This document shows, piece by piece, positions 53,861 to 62,683 of a stretch of DNA of 64,000 bases; position 1 is the stretch's first letter, and every line of letters begins with the position of its first letter. The translations under genes and the position numbers were made by a program. The stretch spans positions 1 through 64,000 of the forward strand of contig UBXM01000026.1 of the NCBI GenBank assembly GCA_900469445.1. Reading direction: 5' to 3'. Source of the DNA: Hyphomicrobiales bacterium. Lineage in GTDB: Bacteria > Pseudomonadota > Alphaproteobacteria > Rhizobiales > Rhizobiaceae. The notes beneath the pieces are model-generated. The model was not told the origin of the DNA. It worked only from the letters and a program-made list of their open reading frames with translations, and made no database searches.

Positions 53861-55177
53861 ATGGCAAACTGGAAAAAAATCGGTGGCGGCGTCGCGATCG
53901 TTGCCGTGATCGCTGCGGCCGGAGCCGGCTTGTGGGCCTGGAACAGCCTCAACACCGCCGCGTCCGATGTCGCCGACGGCACCACGCGTCTCGCCGATTT
54001 CAAGAGCACTGATGTCGAAGCCATCAAGCGCGGCGAATACGTGATGCGGCTGGGCGACTGCTCGGCCTGCCATACACGTGAAAGCGGCAGTTTCGCCGGC
54101 GGCTACGACATGAAGACGCCGTTCGGAACACTGGTCAGTTCCAACATCACGCCCGATCCCGAGACCGGTATCGGCAACATGACCGAACGTGATTTCTTCA
54201 ATTCGGTGCGCCAGGGCATCGGACAGCACGGGTTTCTTTACCCGGCCATGCCGTACACCGCCTATCGCAAGCTCACCGATCAGGACATGCACGACCTGTG
54301 GGCCTACATGTCGACGATCGAACCGGTGAAAAACGATATCGACGAAAACGCCGGCATGCCCTTCCCCTTCAATATCCGTCTGGCGATGGCAGGCTGGAAC
54401 ACGCTGTTCTTCGACAATTCCGGCTTCGAGCAGGATGCTGTGAAGGATGCGGTCTTGAACCGCGGAAAATACATTGTTGATGGCCCGGGGCACTGCGCCG
54501 CTTGCCATACCCCCCGCAACCCGCTCGGCGCTGAAATCGGCTCCTCCTATCTGCAAGGCGGAAATATCGGCAAATGGTTTGCCCCCGACCTGACCGCCAA
54601 TCCGCATGTCGGCCTGGGCACGTCCACGGCGCAGGACATCGCCAATTACCTGAGGACCGGTTCCGATGGCACTGCCGTTGCTGCCGGCCCGATGGCGGAA
54701 GCCGTCGAGCATTCGACGCAGTATTTCACCGAGGCTGACGCCTTGGCGGTCGACACATATCTGAAGTCCCTGCCCGCTTCGTCGACCCCGGCTGCCGTGG
54801 CGATGCCGTCCGATACGCCCGCCATGCAGAAGGCGGCATTGGCCTATGAGGTCAATTGCTCCGCCTGCCACGGGCTTGAAGGCGAAGGCATCGAGGGCAT
54901 GGTTCCGGCTTTCAAGTCGAACCACGGTCTTCTGGCAGGCGATGCGACCAACCTTATCCATGCCATGTTGCGTGGCGCACGCGCTCCACACACACATGAC
55001 CGTCAGACTGCTGCCGGCATGCCGGCCTTCGACTGGAAGATGAATGACCGCCAGGTGGCTGACATTCTCAACTATGTACGTAACTCCTGGGGCAATGCTG
55101 CGCCGGCTGTCGAAGCCGACGAGGTTGGGCGTCTGCGTGCCTATCTCGGGGCCGGCAACAAGATGGAAACACCGTGA
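53861..55177 (+). CDS. triheme cytochrome c subunit of the membrane dehydrogenase
   Basis: 438 residues. One N-terminal membrane anchor (KIGGGVAIVAVIAAAGAGLW) and three CXXCH heme sites by count at residues 67-71 (CSACH), 212-216 (CAACH) and 333-337 (CSACH), the arrangement of FAD-dependent gluconate or alcohol dehydrogenase cytochromes. It transfers electrons from the flavoprotein to ubiquinone. Four bases downstream of the flavoprotein gene and followed by a terminator. Confidence 0.95.
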   Translation: MANWKKIGGGVAIVAVIAAAGAGLWAWNSLNTAASDVADGTTRLADFKSTDVEAIKRGEYVMRLGDCSACHTRESGSFAGGYDMKTPFGTLVSSNITPDPETGIGNMTERDFFNSVRQGIGQHGFLYPAMPYTAYRKLTDQDMHDLWAYMSTIEPVKNDIDENAGMPFPFNIRLAMAGWNTLFFDNSGFEQDAVKDAVLNRGKYIVDGPGHCAACHTPRNPLGAEIGSSYLQGGNIGKWFAPDLTANPHVGLGTSTAQDIANYLRTGSDGTAVAAGPMAEAVEHSTQYFTEADALAVDTYLKSLPASSTPAAVAMPSDTPAMQKAALAYEVNCSACHGLEGEGIEGMVPAFKSNHGLLAGDATNLIHAMLRGARAPHTHDRQTAAGMPAFDWKMNDRQVADILNYVRNSWGNAAPAVEADEVGRLRAYLGAGNKMETP

Positions 55178-55211
55178 TCAGCTTTCCAACCTGATAACGG
55201 ACGACACTCTT

Positions 55212-55243
55212 CAAAAGCCCACGGTTTCCTCTGTGGGCTTTTG
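55212..55243. terminator. Rho-independent terminator of the dehydrogenase operon
   Basis: CAAAAGCCCAC and GTGGGCTTTTG form a perfect 11-bp stem with a 10-base loop, 34 bases after the cytochrome stop. Confidence 0.88.
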
Positions 55244-55258
55244 TTGTTCAACGGCGCA

Positions 55259-55289
55259 TTGACGTCTCCGTAATGTTATCATATTACGG
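55259..55289 (+). promoter_or_regulatory. promoter and palindromic operator of the ABC importer operon
   Basis: TTGACG (55259-55264) and TATTAC (55282-55287) are 17 bases apart. An inverted repeat with CCGTAAT (55268-55274) and ATTACGG (55283-55289) arms around GTTATCAT overlaps the -10. The AT-rich palindrome is in the style of metalloregulator sites (Zur- or NikR-like), but the regulator cannot be named. Confidence 0.5.
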
Positions 55290-55307
55290 CTGCTGAACGC
55301 AGAGGCC

Positions 55308-56105
55308 GTGGATTTGGGCAACCTGACAATCGATAACCTACGGGTAACGCTTAACAATCGACAGATGCTCGAGAGCGTCAGCCTGTCTGTTTGCCACGGT
55401 GAACGGGTCGCCCTTCTCGGCCGGTCTGGCTCCGGCAAATCGCTGACGGCGCGTGCAGTCCTGGGACTTCTTCCGGCAGGAGCAAAGGCATCAGGCACCA
55501 TTCGTCTCGGTGGCATCGATGTACTGCCTATGCCGGCACTTGCTCGCCCCGCAACGGCGCGGGTTGCCATGGTGATGCAGGACACATCCTCGGCACTCAA
55601 TCCGCTTGCGACCATTGGCTACCAACTGCGGCAACCGTTGCAGCACTGTCGCGGGTTATCACCAAGGCAGGCAGCATCGGAAGTCGCGGATCTTCTCCTG
55701 AAAATGGGCTTTACCGCACCCCATGATATCGTCAATCGGTATCCGCCTGAATTGTCGGGCGGCCAGCGCCAGCGGATTTGTATCGCCATGGCACTGGCCT
55801 CCAACGCGCCGTTTATCATCGCCGACGAGCCGACCACTGCGCTCGATGTCGTCACCCAGGCGCAGATCCTTAAATTGCTGCGGAGCGTGACCGCCGATCC
55901 GGCAGGCCCCGGCCTTTTGTTCATCACCCACGACCTGCACGCCGCCTCGCATCTTTGCGACCGGGCGCTGATCATCGAAAACGGTTGTATTGTCGAGGAA
56001 GGCGCGATGTCGCAGATCCTCCATGCGCCCCGGCAGATCTATACGCAGAACCTTGTCGGATCTGCGCATCATTGCGTGGTCGCCTGCGAAAAGGTGTTCG
56101 CGTGA
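55308..56105 (+). CDS. ABC transporter ATPase 1, peptide/nickel type (DppD/NikD-like)
   Basis: 265 residues from a GTG start with AGAGG upstream. Walker A GRSGSGKSLTARA, Q-loop MQDTSSALNPLAT, signature LSGGQRQRICIAMAL, Walker B FIIADEPTTALDV and switch His in LFITHDLHAA. Shorter than the usual 320-330 residues of DppD proteins because the C-terminal oligopeptide extension is missing. First gene of a four-gene operon; the next start overlaps its stop (GTGA). Confidence 0.92.
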   Translation: MDLGNLTIDNLRVTLNNRQMLESVSLSVCHGERVALLGRSGSGKSLTARAVLGLLPAGAKASGTIRLGGIDVLPMPALARPATARVAMVMQDTSSALNPLATIGYQLRQPLQHCRGLSPRQAASEVADLLLKMGFTAPHDIVNRYPPELSGGQRQRICIAMALASNAPFIIADEPTTALDVVTQAQILKLLRSVTADPAGPGLLFITHDLHAASHLCDRALIIENGCIVEEGAMSQILHAPRQIYTQNLVGSAHHCVVACEKVFA

Positions 56106-56899
56106 CCGCACCGGCATTTCTTACCGTGAACGATCTTGCGTTAAGTCGTAAGGCAGGCGGCGGCGTGCCCTTTCGGCGGCCGGCGCCGCGTTCCATTTTG
56201 CGCAATGTCTCGTTTGCTTTGCATGCCGGAGAATGTGTCGGCCTGGTCGGCAAGTCCGGTTCGGGCAAGACGACATTGCTGCGCTGCCTTCTGGCCATCG
56301 ATACGCCCGACCACGGCCTTATCGCCTGCGAGGGCCAACCTGTCCGTCCCGGCTCCGTAGCGAAACTGCGCTGGTACCGGCGCGCCGTGCAATATGTGCC
56401 GCAGGATCCGAGTGCCTCGCTCGATCCACGCATGCCGGTTCTATCCATCGTGATGGAGCCTCTGCGCAGACTGAAGGTCGAATGCCGACCGGAAAGCCGC
56501 GCCGAGGAAGCGCTGGAAAAGGTCGGCCTGGATCGCAGCCTGTTTTCCCGGCGACCGCAGGAGCTTTCCGGCGGTCAGGCGCAACGCGTCGCCATTGCCC
56601 GCGCCATCGCCACACGCCCGACCTTTCTTCTGACGGACGAACCGGTGAGCGGGCTCGACATGCCGACCCGCGATCAGGTGGTGTCGGTGCTGCGCGATCT
56701 CGTCGAAACCCATGGCATGGGTTTGATGATCGTGTCGCATGATCTGTCCGTGGTCGCTGGCCTCTGCCGGCGCACGCTGGTGATGGACGATGGTGAAATC
56801 GTCGAGGATGCCCCCACCGGCCGTCTGCTTGCCGCACCGAAACACCCCGCCACACGTGAACTCATTGCCGCAGCACCGCCGCTGCATATGCATGTTTGA
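56102..56899 (+). CDS. ABC transporter ATPase 2, peptide/nickel type (DppF/NikE-like)
   Basis: 265 residues from the GTG at 56102, which overlaps the previous stop; a reading from 55955 is an internal frame and is rejected. Walker A GLVGKSGSGKTTLLRCLL, Q-loop YVPQDPSASLDPRM, signature ELSGGQAQRVAIARAIA, Walker B FLLTDEPVSGLD and switch His in MIVSHDLSVVAG. Pairs with ATPase 1 to power the fused permease. Confidence 0.92.
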   Translation: MTAPAFLTVNDLALSRKAGGGVPFRRPAPRSILRNVSFALHAGECVGLVGKSGSGKTTLLRCLLAIDTPDHGLIACEGQPVRPGSVAKLRWYRRAVQYVPQDPSASLDPRMPVLSIVMEPLRRLKVECRPESRAEEALEKVGLDRSLFSRRPQELSGGQAQRVAIARAIATRPTFLLTDEPVSGLDMPTRDQVVSVLRDLVETHGMGLMIVSHDLSVVAGLCRRTLVMDDGEIVEDAPTGRLLAAPKHPATRELIAAAPPLHMHV

Positions 56900-56917
56900 T
56901 CGAGAGAGGATATTTTC

Positions 56918-58375
56918 ATGAAACGCATATTGATCAGTACGGTAACGCTCGGCCTCATGCTGGCGAGCACCGCAAGTGCGGCCGATCCCCGCGTTCATAT
57001 CGCCATGTTGCAGCCGCCGCGTTCGGGCCTCAGCCCGCTGTCCGACGATGCTTTCAAATTGTCGCGCTGGAGCACGGCGGAAACGCTGATCCGGCTCAAC
57101 GCCGAGGGCGATCCACAACCGTTCCTGGCCACCGAATGGCAGAGGCTGGACGATCACAACTGGCGTTTCGCCGTGCGCAAGGGTGTCAAGTTTCATGACG
57201 GCACCGACCTGACGGCGGAAAGAGCCGCCGCGTCGCTTGTCGCCGCCACGAAGGCTGTGCCCAAGCCGCGCATTCTCGATGGCGTCGAGATGACGGTGAA
57301 GGTCAATGGCGATGCGGTGATCGTGACCACCAAGGCAAACGACCCGCTCCTGCCGAACCGCCTGTCCAGCCCGCAACTTGCCATCATGGCCGAGCGCGCC
57401 TATGGCGCGGATGGTCGCGTCAACCCGATCGAGGCCGGCACCGGCCCCTTTGTGCTGAAGACGATCGAAGGCGTCACCAGCGCCCATCTCGACCGTTTCG
57501 ACGGATATTGGGGCGAGCGCGCAAAGCTGTCGGGCATCGATGCCGATTACGTCAATGACGGAACCGCGCGTGCCGCTTCCATCCGTACCGGTGTCGCGCA
57601 GGTGGTCGAGGCCATTCCGGTGTCGCAGGCAGCGCTTGTCGATCCCGACCTTATCCACGAAGTGCCGATGCCGCGCACCAACACGCTTTACCTCAACACG
57701 AAAAAGGGCCCGCTTGCCGACCCGGCCCTGCGTGCCGCCGTGCGTGATGCCGTCGATCGCGAAGCCATCGTCCGCACCGTTTATGAAGGCCGCGCCGATG
57801 TGGCACGCGGCCTGCTCGGCCCTGCCCTCCCCTGGGCGGACGGACTGCGCCAGCCGCTGGTAAAAACGGCAGCCCGCCCACCGCAAGGCACAAAGATCAC
57901 GCTGGCAACCTTCAGTGACCGCGCAGAACTGCCCGAAGTCGCCGTTCTGGCGGCGCAGGCACTGACCAAGGCCGGTTTCGAGGTAAAACAGGAGGTTCGC
58001 CAATACGCCCATATCGAGGCCGATGCGCTGGCCGGGTCATTCGACATCTTCATCCTGTCGCGCGCCACCGTCCTCGATTCCGGTGATCCGGTCGCCTACA
58101 TGTTCAGCGATTTTGCCTGCAAGGGATCGTTCAACATCTCGCAGCTTTGCGATCCAAAGGTCGATGCGGCTCTGGAAAAAGCCGCCGAGGCCATGCCGGG
58201 CGACACACGCCGCCGCGCGATCATCGAGGCAGAAGCGGCAATTCTTGCCACCGATGCGGCAGTGCCGATGCTGCATGAAAGGGTCATTCAGGGTGAGGCC
58301 GAAGGCATCGAAGCTGCCGCACGTGATCCGCGCGAACGGACCCTCATCACCGAGCACACGACATTGGCGCAATGA
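56918..58375 (+). CDS. ABC transporter substrate-binding protein, family 5
   Basis: 485 residues with a Sec signal (MKRILISTVTLGLMLASTAS). SBP family 5 features: WSTAETLIRLNAEGDPQPFL, HNWRFAVRKGVKFHDGTDLT and TGPFVLKTIEGVTSAHLDRF. Periplasmic, it captures the substrate for the importer. Family 5 proteins bind peptides, nickel or nickel/zinc chelates, or sugars. Its stop overlaps the permease start (ATGA). Confidence 0.92.
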   Translation: MKRILISTVTLGLMLASTASAADPRVHIAMLQPPRSGLSPLSDDAFKLSRWSTAETLIRLNAEGDPQPFLATEWQRLDDHNWRFAVRKGVKFHDGTDLTAERAAASLVAATKAVPKPRILDGVEMTVKVNGDAVIVTTKANDPLLPNRLSSPQLAIMAERAYGADGRVNPIEAGTGPFVLKTIEGVTSAHLDRFDGYWGERAKLSGIDADYVNDGTARAASIRTGVAQVVEAIPVSQAALVDPDLIHEVPMPRTNTLYLNTKKGPLADPALRAAVRDAVDREAIVRTVYEGRADVARGLLGPALPWADGLRQPLVKTAARPPQGTKITLATFSDRAELPEVAVLAAQALTKAGFEVKQEVRQYAHIEADALAGSFDIFILSRATVLDSGDPVAYMFSDFACKGSFNISQLCDPKVDAALEKAAEAMPGDTRRRAIIEAEAAILATDAAVPMLHERVIQGEAEGIEAAARDPRERTLITEHTTLAQ

Positions 58376-60114
58376 ACCGAACCATGCGCTCCATCAGCCC
58401 CGCGCTGTCGCGCGGGGTAACACTTCTTGCCGTCATGATGCTTGTCGGATTGCTGCCATGGATTTCCGGCCGCGACCCCGCATTGAGCATTCTGCGTGCC
58501 CGTTCGGGTGATCAGGAGGCGACGGCTGAGGCTCTGAACGCCATCCGACAGCAGCTCGGGCTGGCGCTCGGACCGATCGAACACCTAAAGCAATGGATCA
58601 CCGGTGTCCTTCAAGGGGATTTCGGGACGTCCTGGATATCAGGCGCCCCGGTTCTGCCCGGCATGTTGAGCGCGCTTGGCGTTTCCTTAAAATTGATGGG
58701 CGCGGCATTTGCCGTGGCCGGTGTCACGGCCTTGCTGTGCAGTCTGCCGCCACTGCTGCGCGGATTGAAGGGGCGTGACCCGCGAAGCTCCGGCGGCATG
58801 GCTGCAGTCTTGACGGCAATGCCGGAATTCATGCTGTCATCGCTCTTCATCGTGGTGTTTTCGGTCTGGTTAAGATGGTTTCCGCCCTATGGCTGGCAAA
58901 GCGCCACGCATGCCGTCCTGCCGGCCGTCGCCCTTGGACTGCCGGCTGGCGGACTTCTGGGCAGGCTACTTTCCGTTGCCATCGCCGCCACCTTTTCCGA
59001 ACACTGGATCGCCACCTGGGCTGTGGCCGGTTTTTCGCGCTGGCGGATTGCCTGCGCCGTGCTGCGGCGATCCTTGCCCAGCCTGATGCCGCAGATCGGC
59101 ATGATCCTGGTCGGCATGACCGGCGGCGCGATCGCCGTCGAACAGGTGTTTTCCATTCCCGGTATTGGCCGGGCCACGTTGGGGGCGGCCTCAGCGCAGG
59201 ATTTGCCGGCGCTGCAGGCAGGCATTCTCATCCTGCTTCTCAACGCGGTTCTCATCGGCGTCGTCGCTAACCTGATCCGGACGGCATTGCTCGGTCCGGC
59301 GTTCCGGCTGGGCGCCTTGCCCGTGCCGCAAGTCGACCGGACGCCCGCACGATACGCCTGGATCCTGCCTTGCATGGTGCTTGCCATCCTGGTTGTGATG
59401 ATCGTGGCCGGCCTCCCGCGCGATCCCTACACATCAGGTTTCATTCGCCTGCAAGGTCCAAGTCTCGCTTTGCCTTTGGGTGCGGATGGAATGGGGCGGG
59501 ATGTTCTGGCACGTGTCGCCCATGGTGCCGTGACGACGATCGGCATGGCGGCCATCGTCACCGCCGTCTCGCTTGTGATCGGATTGGTTTTGGGGCTGGC
59601 TCCGCACCTGACGATCGGCCCGATTGAAATCACCAAGGCGACGCCGCCGACCATCGCCGGACTTGTCGTCGCTGCCGCTTTCGGACCCGGGACATATGGC
59701 GCGCTCATCGCGGTCACGGCCGTCGCCTGGGCACCGCTCGCCGCGCATACCGCTGCCCTGGCTTCGGAAGTGCGTGCACAGCCGCATGTGCAGATCGCCC
59801 CCGTTCTCGGCGTGGGCAATCTGCGCATCATCACCCGTTCAATCCTGCCGGCTATTATCGGCCCGATCACGGCGCATGCCATGTTGCGTCTGCCCGGCAC
59901 GGCACTCGCCTTGGCAAGCCTCGGCTTTCTGGGGCTCGGACCCCGGCCGCCTTCGCCAGAATGGGGGCTGATACTGGCGGAAGGAATGCCCTATGTGGAG
60001 CGAGCGCCCTGGGCGGTTCTGACCCCGGTGCTCGCCCTGATGCTGCTATCTGTCCTCGGCGTCTCGCTGGCGGCGACGGGAGCCGGTCGACGCAGCAGGG
60101 AACGCTTCCAGTAG
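58372..60114 (+). CDS. fused ABC permease (DppB-DppC-like in one chain)
   Basis: 580 residues, nearly twice the usual permease length. The first half (to about residue 320) is DppB-like, with GPIEHLKQWITGVLQGDFGT and the EAA-type loop VLRRSLPSLMPQIGMILVGM. The second half is DppC-like, with ALPLGADGMGRDVLARVAHG, an EAA-type VGNLRIITRSILPAIIGPIT and LASLGFLGLGPRPPSPEWGL. About 11-12 hydrophobic segments in total. Most peptide/nickel importers encode these as two proteins. It would form the whole membrane channel by itself with the two ATPases. Confidence 0.93.
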   Translation: MNRTMRSISPALSRGVTLLAVMMLVGLLPWISGRDPALSILRARSGDQEATAEALNAIRQQLGLALGPIEHLKQWITGVLQGDFGTSWISGAPVLPGMLSALGVSLKLMGAAFAVAGVTALLCSLPPLLRGLKGRDPRSSGGMAAVLTAMPEFMLSSLFIVVFSVWLRWFPPYGWQSATHAVLPAVALGLPAGGLLGRLLSVAIAATFSEHWIATWAVAGFSRWRIACAVLRRSLPSLMPQIGMILVGMTGGAIAVEQVFSIPGIGRATLGAASAQDLPALQAGILILLLNAVLIGVVANLIRTALLGPAFRLGALPVPQVDRTPARYAWILPCMVLAILVVMIVAGLPRDPYTSGFIRLQGPSLALPLGADGMGRDVLARVAHGAVTTIGMAAIVTAVSLVIGLVLGLAPHLTIGPIEITKATPPTIAGLVVAAAFGPGTYGALIAVTAVAWAPLAAHTAALASEVRAQPHVQIAPVLGVGNLRIITRSILPAIIGPITAHAMLRLPGTALALASLGFLGLGPRPPSPEWGLILAEGMPYVERAPWAVLTPVLALMLLSVLGVSLAATGAGRRSRERFQ

Positions 60115-60135
60115 AGGGTGAAATGGCACACGCGG

Positions 60136-60164
60136 TAAAGGCTAGGCATAGGAGACCTAGCCTT
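60136..60164 (+). terminator. Rho-independent terminator of the ABC operon
   Basis: AAAGGCTAGG (60136-60145) and CCTAGCCTTT (60155-60164) pair around a 9-base loop, 22 bases after the permease stop. Confidence 0.8.
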
Positions 60165-60267
60165 TGCTGCCTTATTTCGGGCGTTCTGCCGAAACCGGTA
60201 AGATGAAAGCCCCGGAGTTACACCAAGGGTTCAATCGGGGTCTGTGCTCAGGCACTGATGAGGCAAT

Positions 60268-60292
60268 GGGGGATGTTCAGTTCACATCCCCC
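60268..60292. terminator. hairpin downstream of orphan atpB
   Basis: GGGGGATG and CATCCCCC form a perfect 8-bp stem 19 bases after the atpB stop. No T-run follows on the minus strand. Confidence 0.45.
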
Positions 60293-60310
60293 AGCACTCG
60301 TTTGTCTTGT

Positions 60311-61057
60311 TCAATGGCCCGGATGGAGGGCGTCGTTAAGATACATGCAGGTCAGCATCGTGAACACGTATGCCTGAATGCCAGCCATCAGGAATTCAAG
60401 GCCGGTAATCGCTACGGTCATCAGCAGCGGCGCAATCGCTCCGACGATACCGACGGCTCCAAACCCGCTCAGGGACACCACGAAGCCTGCAAACACCTTC
60501 AAGGTGATGTGCCCAGCCAGCATCACGGCGAATAGACGTACGGAGTGACTGATCGGCCGCGACAGGAACGAGATGATTTCGATCGGGATGATGATCGGGG
60601 CGAGAACCGCCGGAACGCCGTCCGGTTTGAAGAGACGGAGAAAACCCAAACCGTTTTTGTAGAAACCGTAAAGGACCACCGTCAGGAAAACGAGGATTGC
60701 CAGCCCGAATGTGACGATGATCTGGCTGGTTATGGTGAAGGCATAAGGAAACATCCCGATCATGTTCGCGGTTAAAATGAACATGAAGAGCGAAAAGACG
60801 AGTGGGAAGAATTTCATCCCATGCTCACCGGCATTGTCCCGCAGGGTCTTTGCGACGAACTCAAAAAGAAGTTCCGCGCTCGATTGCAGCCTTCCAGGGA
60901 TGACGGCCCGCTTGGCTGTGGCAAGGTAGAGAAAGCCGGTCGCAGCCGCCACGGTCAGCACCATATAGGCGGACGCATTGGTAAAGCTGAGATCGACACC
61001 ACCTATATTGATTTCGACAAGCGGTTTGATGGCAAATTGTTCAATTGGACCAGCCAT
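60311..61057 (-). CDS. atpB: orphan F0 ATP synthase subunit a
   Basis: 248 residues from the ATG at 61057 (AGGA seven bases upstream); a start at 61117 would add 20 non-conserved residues. Five to six membrane segments. The family's key region is [20 protein letters not shown], where the essential Arg (E. coli R210) is kept at about residue 174, but the position four later, Asn in most relatives (E. coli N214), is Val. [20 protein letters not shown] and [10 protein letters not shown] end the protein as in rhizobial AtpB. No atpI, atpE or atpF genes are adjacent, so this is not the main atp locus; it is probably a paralogue. A guanidine-II-like hairpin pair lies about 145 bases upstream. Confidence 0.9.
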   Translation of the reverse strand: MAGPIEQFAIKPLVEINIGGVDLSFTNASAYMVLTVAAATGFLYLATAKRAVIPGRLQSSAELLFEFVAKTLRDNAGEHGMKFFPLVFSLFMFILTANMIGMFPYAFTITSQIIVTFGLAILVFLTVVLYGFYKNGLGFLRLFKPDGVPAVLAPIIIPIEIISFLSRPISHSVRLFAVMLAGHITLKVFAGFVVSLSGFGAVGIVGAIAPLLMTVAITGLEFLMAGIQAYVFTMLTCMYLNDALHPGH

Positions 61058-61200
61058 GGAGCATCCTATGGGTGAGACAAGGCTTTGCGAAGACGGCATA
61101 CGAGAATACCGTCGCAACGCTGCACGGCAAACATTCGCCGCAGGCCTGAAAGGTTTTGGGAGGAAGGAGTCACTTGGGCGGGTCCTATCTCGTCGAGATA

Positions 61201-61244
61201 AGGGGCCGTCCCCTGAACGTCACAAGGCACGGGTCGTCCCGCGC
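61201..61244 (-). promoter_or_regulatory. guanidine-II (mini-ykkC)-like riboswitch, copy c, upstream of atpB
   Basis: Minus strand: hairpin 1 GCGCGGGACGACCCGTGC (61244-61227), 12-base linker, hairpin 2 AGGGGACGGCCCCT (61214-61201). Loops are ACGA and ACGG on GG/CC-closed stems, the two-hairpin ACGR architecture of guanidine-II RNAs. A further small stem (TATCT with AGATA, 61200-61186) follows. The atpB start is about 145 bases downstream, farther than usual. Confidence 0.75.
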
Positions 61245-61450
61245 TCAGGTCCATTAGCGGATTTCTCATCGTATCGCAACGGCGGTTTGCGAAAAGCCAA
61301 GGCGCGGCCGAAACGGACTTCCCGGTTGGCCACAAGAACGAAGATCGCGGCTGACGACAGCAGCGTCGTCAGGCCGGGTGATGTCTCGTCGTTCGTTCCC
61401 ATCACGGCATCCGAGATATCCTTGAATAAATCCCTTTGCGTCGCCCACAT
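61220..61450 (-). CDS. 76-residue putative membrane protein
   Basis: ATG at 61450 with CAGG seven bases upstream and guanidine-II-like hairpin pair b just before it. One hydrophobic segment (GLTTLLSSAAIFVLVA, about residues 26-41) separates an acidic N-terminal part (MWATQRDLFKDISDAVMG) from a basic tail (NREVRFGRALAFRKPPLRY). I do not recognise a family. Its last codons run through hairpin 1 of riboswitch copy c and its stop lies in that riboswitch's linker. It may be a real small protein or a gene remnant. Confidence 0.45.
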   Translation of the reverse strand: MWATQRDLFKDISDAVMGTNDETSPGLTTLLSSAAIFVLVANREVRFGRALAFRKPPLRYDEKSANGPERGTTRAL

Positions 61451-61467
61451 CGTGAAACCTGATGAAA

Positions 61468-61516
61468 TGAGGTCGTCCCCACGAGGATGAGAAAGGCGCG
61501 GGTCGTCCCGCGCCTT
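61468..61516 (-). promoter_or_regulatory. guanidine-II-like riboswitch, copy b
   Basis: Minus strand: hairpin 1 has a perfect 10-bp stem AAGGCGCGGG/CCCGCGCCTT around ACGA (61516-61493), then an 11-base linker, then hairpin 2 TGGGGACGACCTCA (61481-61468, one G-T pair). It sits between the ChaA-type gene and the 76-codon ORF. ACCT of hairpin 2 can pair with AGGT at the ORF's ribosome-binding site, a possible switch. Confidence 0.75.
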
Positions 61517-61522
61517 ATCGGT

Positions 61523-62671
61523 TCACGCGAACAGCACCAGGCCGAACACGACAAAAAGCATCAGGTGAAGCAAGCCGAAAATCGCAGATGTTCGATGCCC
61601 GAGATAGGTCAGTGTCGTGAGGCCAAGGGTCAGCGCCAACAGGATTGTCTCGGCTGGCGAAATGCCAAGCACGACGGTCTTGCCCGTAACTAGGCCAACG
61701 ATCAGGACAGCCGGGATCGTCAGGCCGACGGTTGAAACAAAAGCGCCAAGGCAAAGATTGATGGCGCGCTGCGTTTCATTGTTGAGCGCTGCCTTGAATG
61801 CCGTCAGCGTTTCAGGCGTGAACACGATGATCGCGATGACAACACCGCCAACAGCCACTGGCGCACCCGCGACTGCCACGCCGTAATCGATCACAACGGC
61901 GAGATGGTGGGCGAGAAGGACGATTGGAAGTATCAGGCCGACCAGGACCAGGGAATGGACAAGGTTATTCCCCTTGGCGACAGGCGCAGTCTCCGTTTCG
62001 GCAGCGTTCGGTTTGGATGATGTCGAGACGGGGAGCATCATGCATCCGGGCTTCGGCTGCATAAAGTGCGAGCGATAACGGCCCATCTGAAAGAAGATGA
62101 AGGCGCCATATACGATCACGGTCAGGATGGAGAGCGTGATCGCCTGACCCGGTTTGAACTCGCCGCCTGCTCCGATCACATTCGGCAGCAGTAACGCGAC
62201 GCCAACGAGGACCAGGGTCATCGCAATGAACTGGACAGCGCCAGGCGCATTGTATTCTTGTTCCCCGTAGCGCATGGCCCCAAGCAGCAGACATATGCCG
62301 GTCACCAGGTTCATGATGATCATCATGACGGCATAGATGCTGTCTCGACCGATGGTCGCGGAGTCACCCGGGCCCAACATCACGGCGGCGATGAGGATGA
62401 CCTCGATAGAGACAATCGAAAGCGTCAAGATGAGGGTGCCATATGGCTCACCAAGCTGGTGAGCCAGTTCGTCGGCTTCATGGACTACGCCGAAGGCAGC
62501 CATGATGATCGTGCCGAACAGCCCGATGAAGCAGACCGTGGCGACAATGGGGGTGAGCTCGGAAAGCCATGCGTGCCCCATGATTTGGAACAGGGCCACG
62601 ACTAGCCAGGAAATGATCAGCTTAGGGGCGGCTGATTTGACGATCTGAGATGCAGATGCAGTATGCGACAT
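61523..62671 (-). CDS. chaA: ChaA-type cation/proton antiporter (CaCA superfamily)
   Basis: 382 residues from the ATG at 62671, with GAGG five bases upstream; a longer reading from 62698 would overlap the riboswitch. About 11 membrane segments. The two CaCA alpha repeats are visible: HQLGEPYGTLILTLSIVSIE with VILIAAVM, and FTPETLTAFKAALNNETQRA then INLCLGAFVSTVGLTIPAVL. The family exchanges Ca2+, Na+ or K+ for protons across the inner membrane. A hydrophilic central loop (PKPGCMMLPVSTSSKPNAAE) joins the halves. Preceded directly by riboswitch copy a. Confidence 0.92.
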   Translation of the reverse strand: MSHTASASQIVKSAAPKLIISWLVVALFQIMGHAWLSELTPIVATVCFIGLFGTIIMAAFGVVHEADELAHQLGEPYGTLILTLSIVSIEVILIAAVMLGPGDSATIGRDSIYAVMMIIMNLVTGICLLLGAMRYGEQEYNAPGAVQFIAMTLVLVGVALLLPNVIGAGGEFKPGQAITLSILTVIVYGAFIFFQMGRYRSHFMQPKPGCMMLPVSTSSKPNAAETETAPVAKGNNLVHSLVLVGLILPIVLLAHHLAVVIDYGVAVAGAPVAVGGVVIAIIVFTPETLTAFKAALNNETQRAINLCLGAFVSTVGLTIPAVLIVGLVTGKTVVLGISPAETILLALTLGLTTLTYLGHRTSAIFGLLHLMLFVVFGLVLFA

Positions 62672-62683
62672 TACGACCTCGTA

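Noticed and set aside
56441..58012. 523-codon minus-strand frame opposite the substrate-binding protein
   Set aside because: Antisense shadow of an operon with overlapping, coupled genes on the plus strand.
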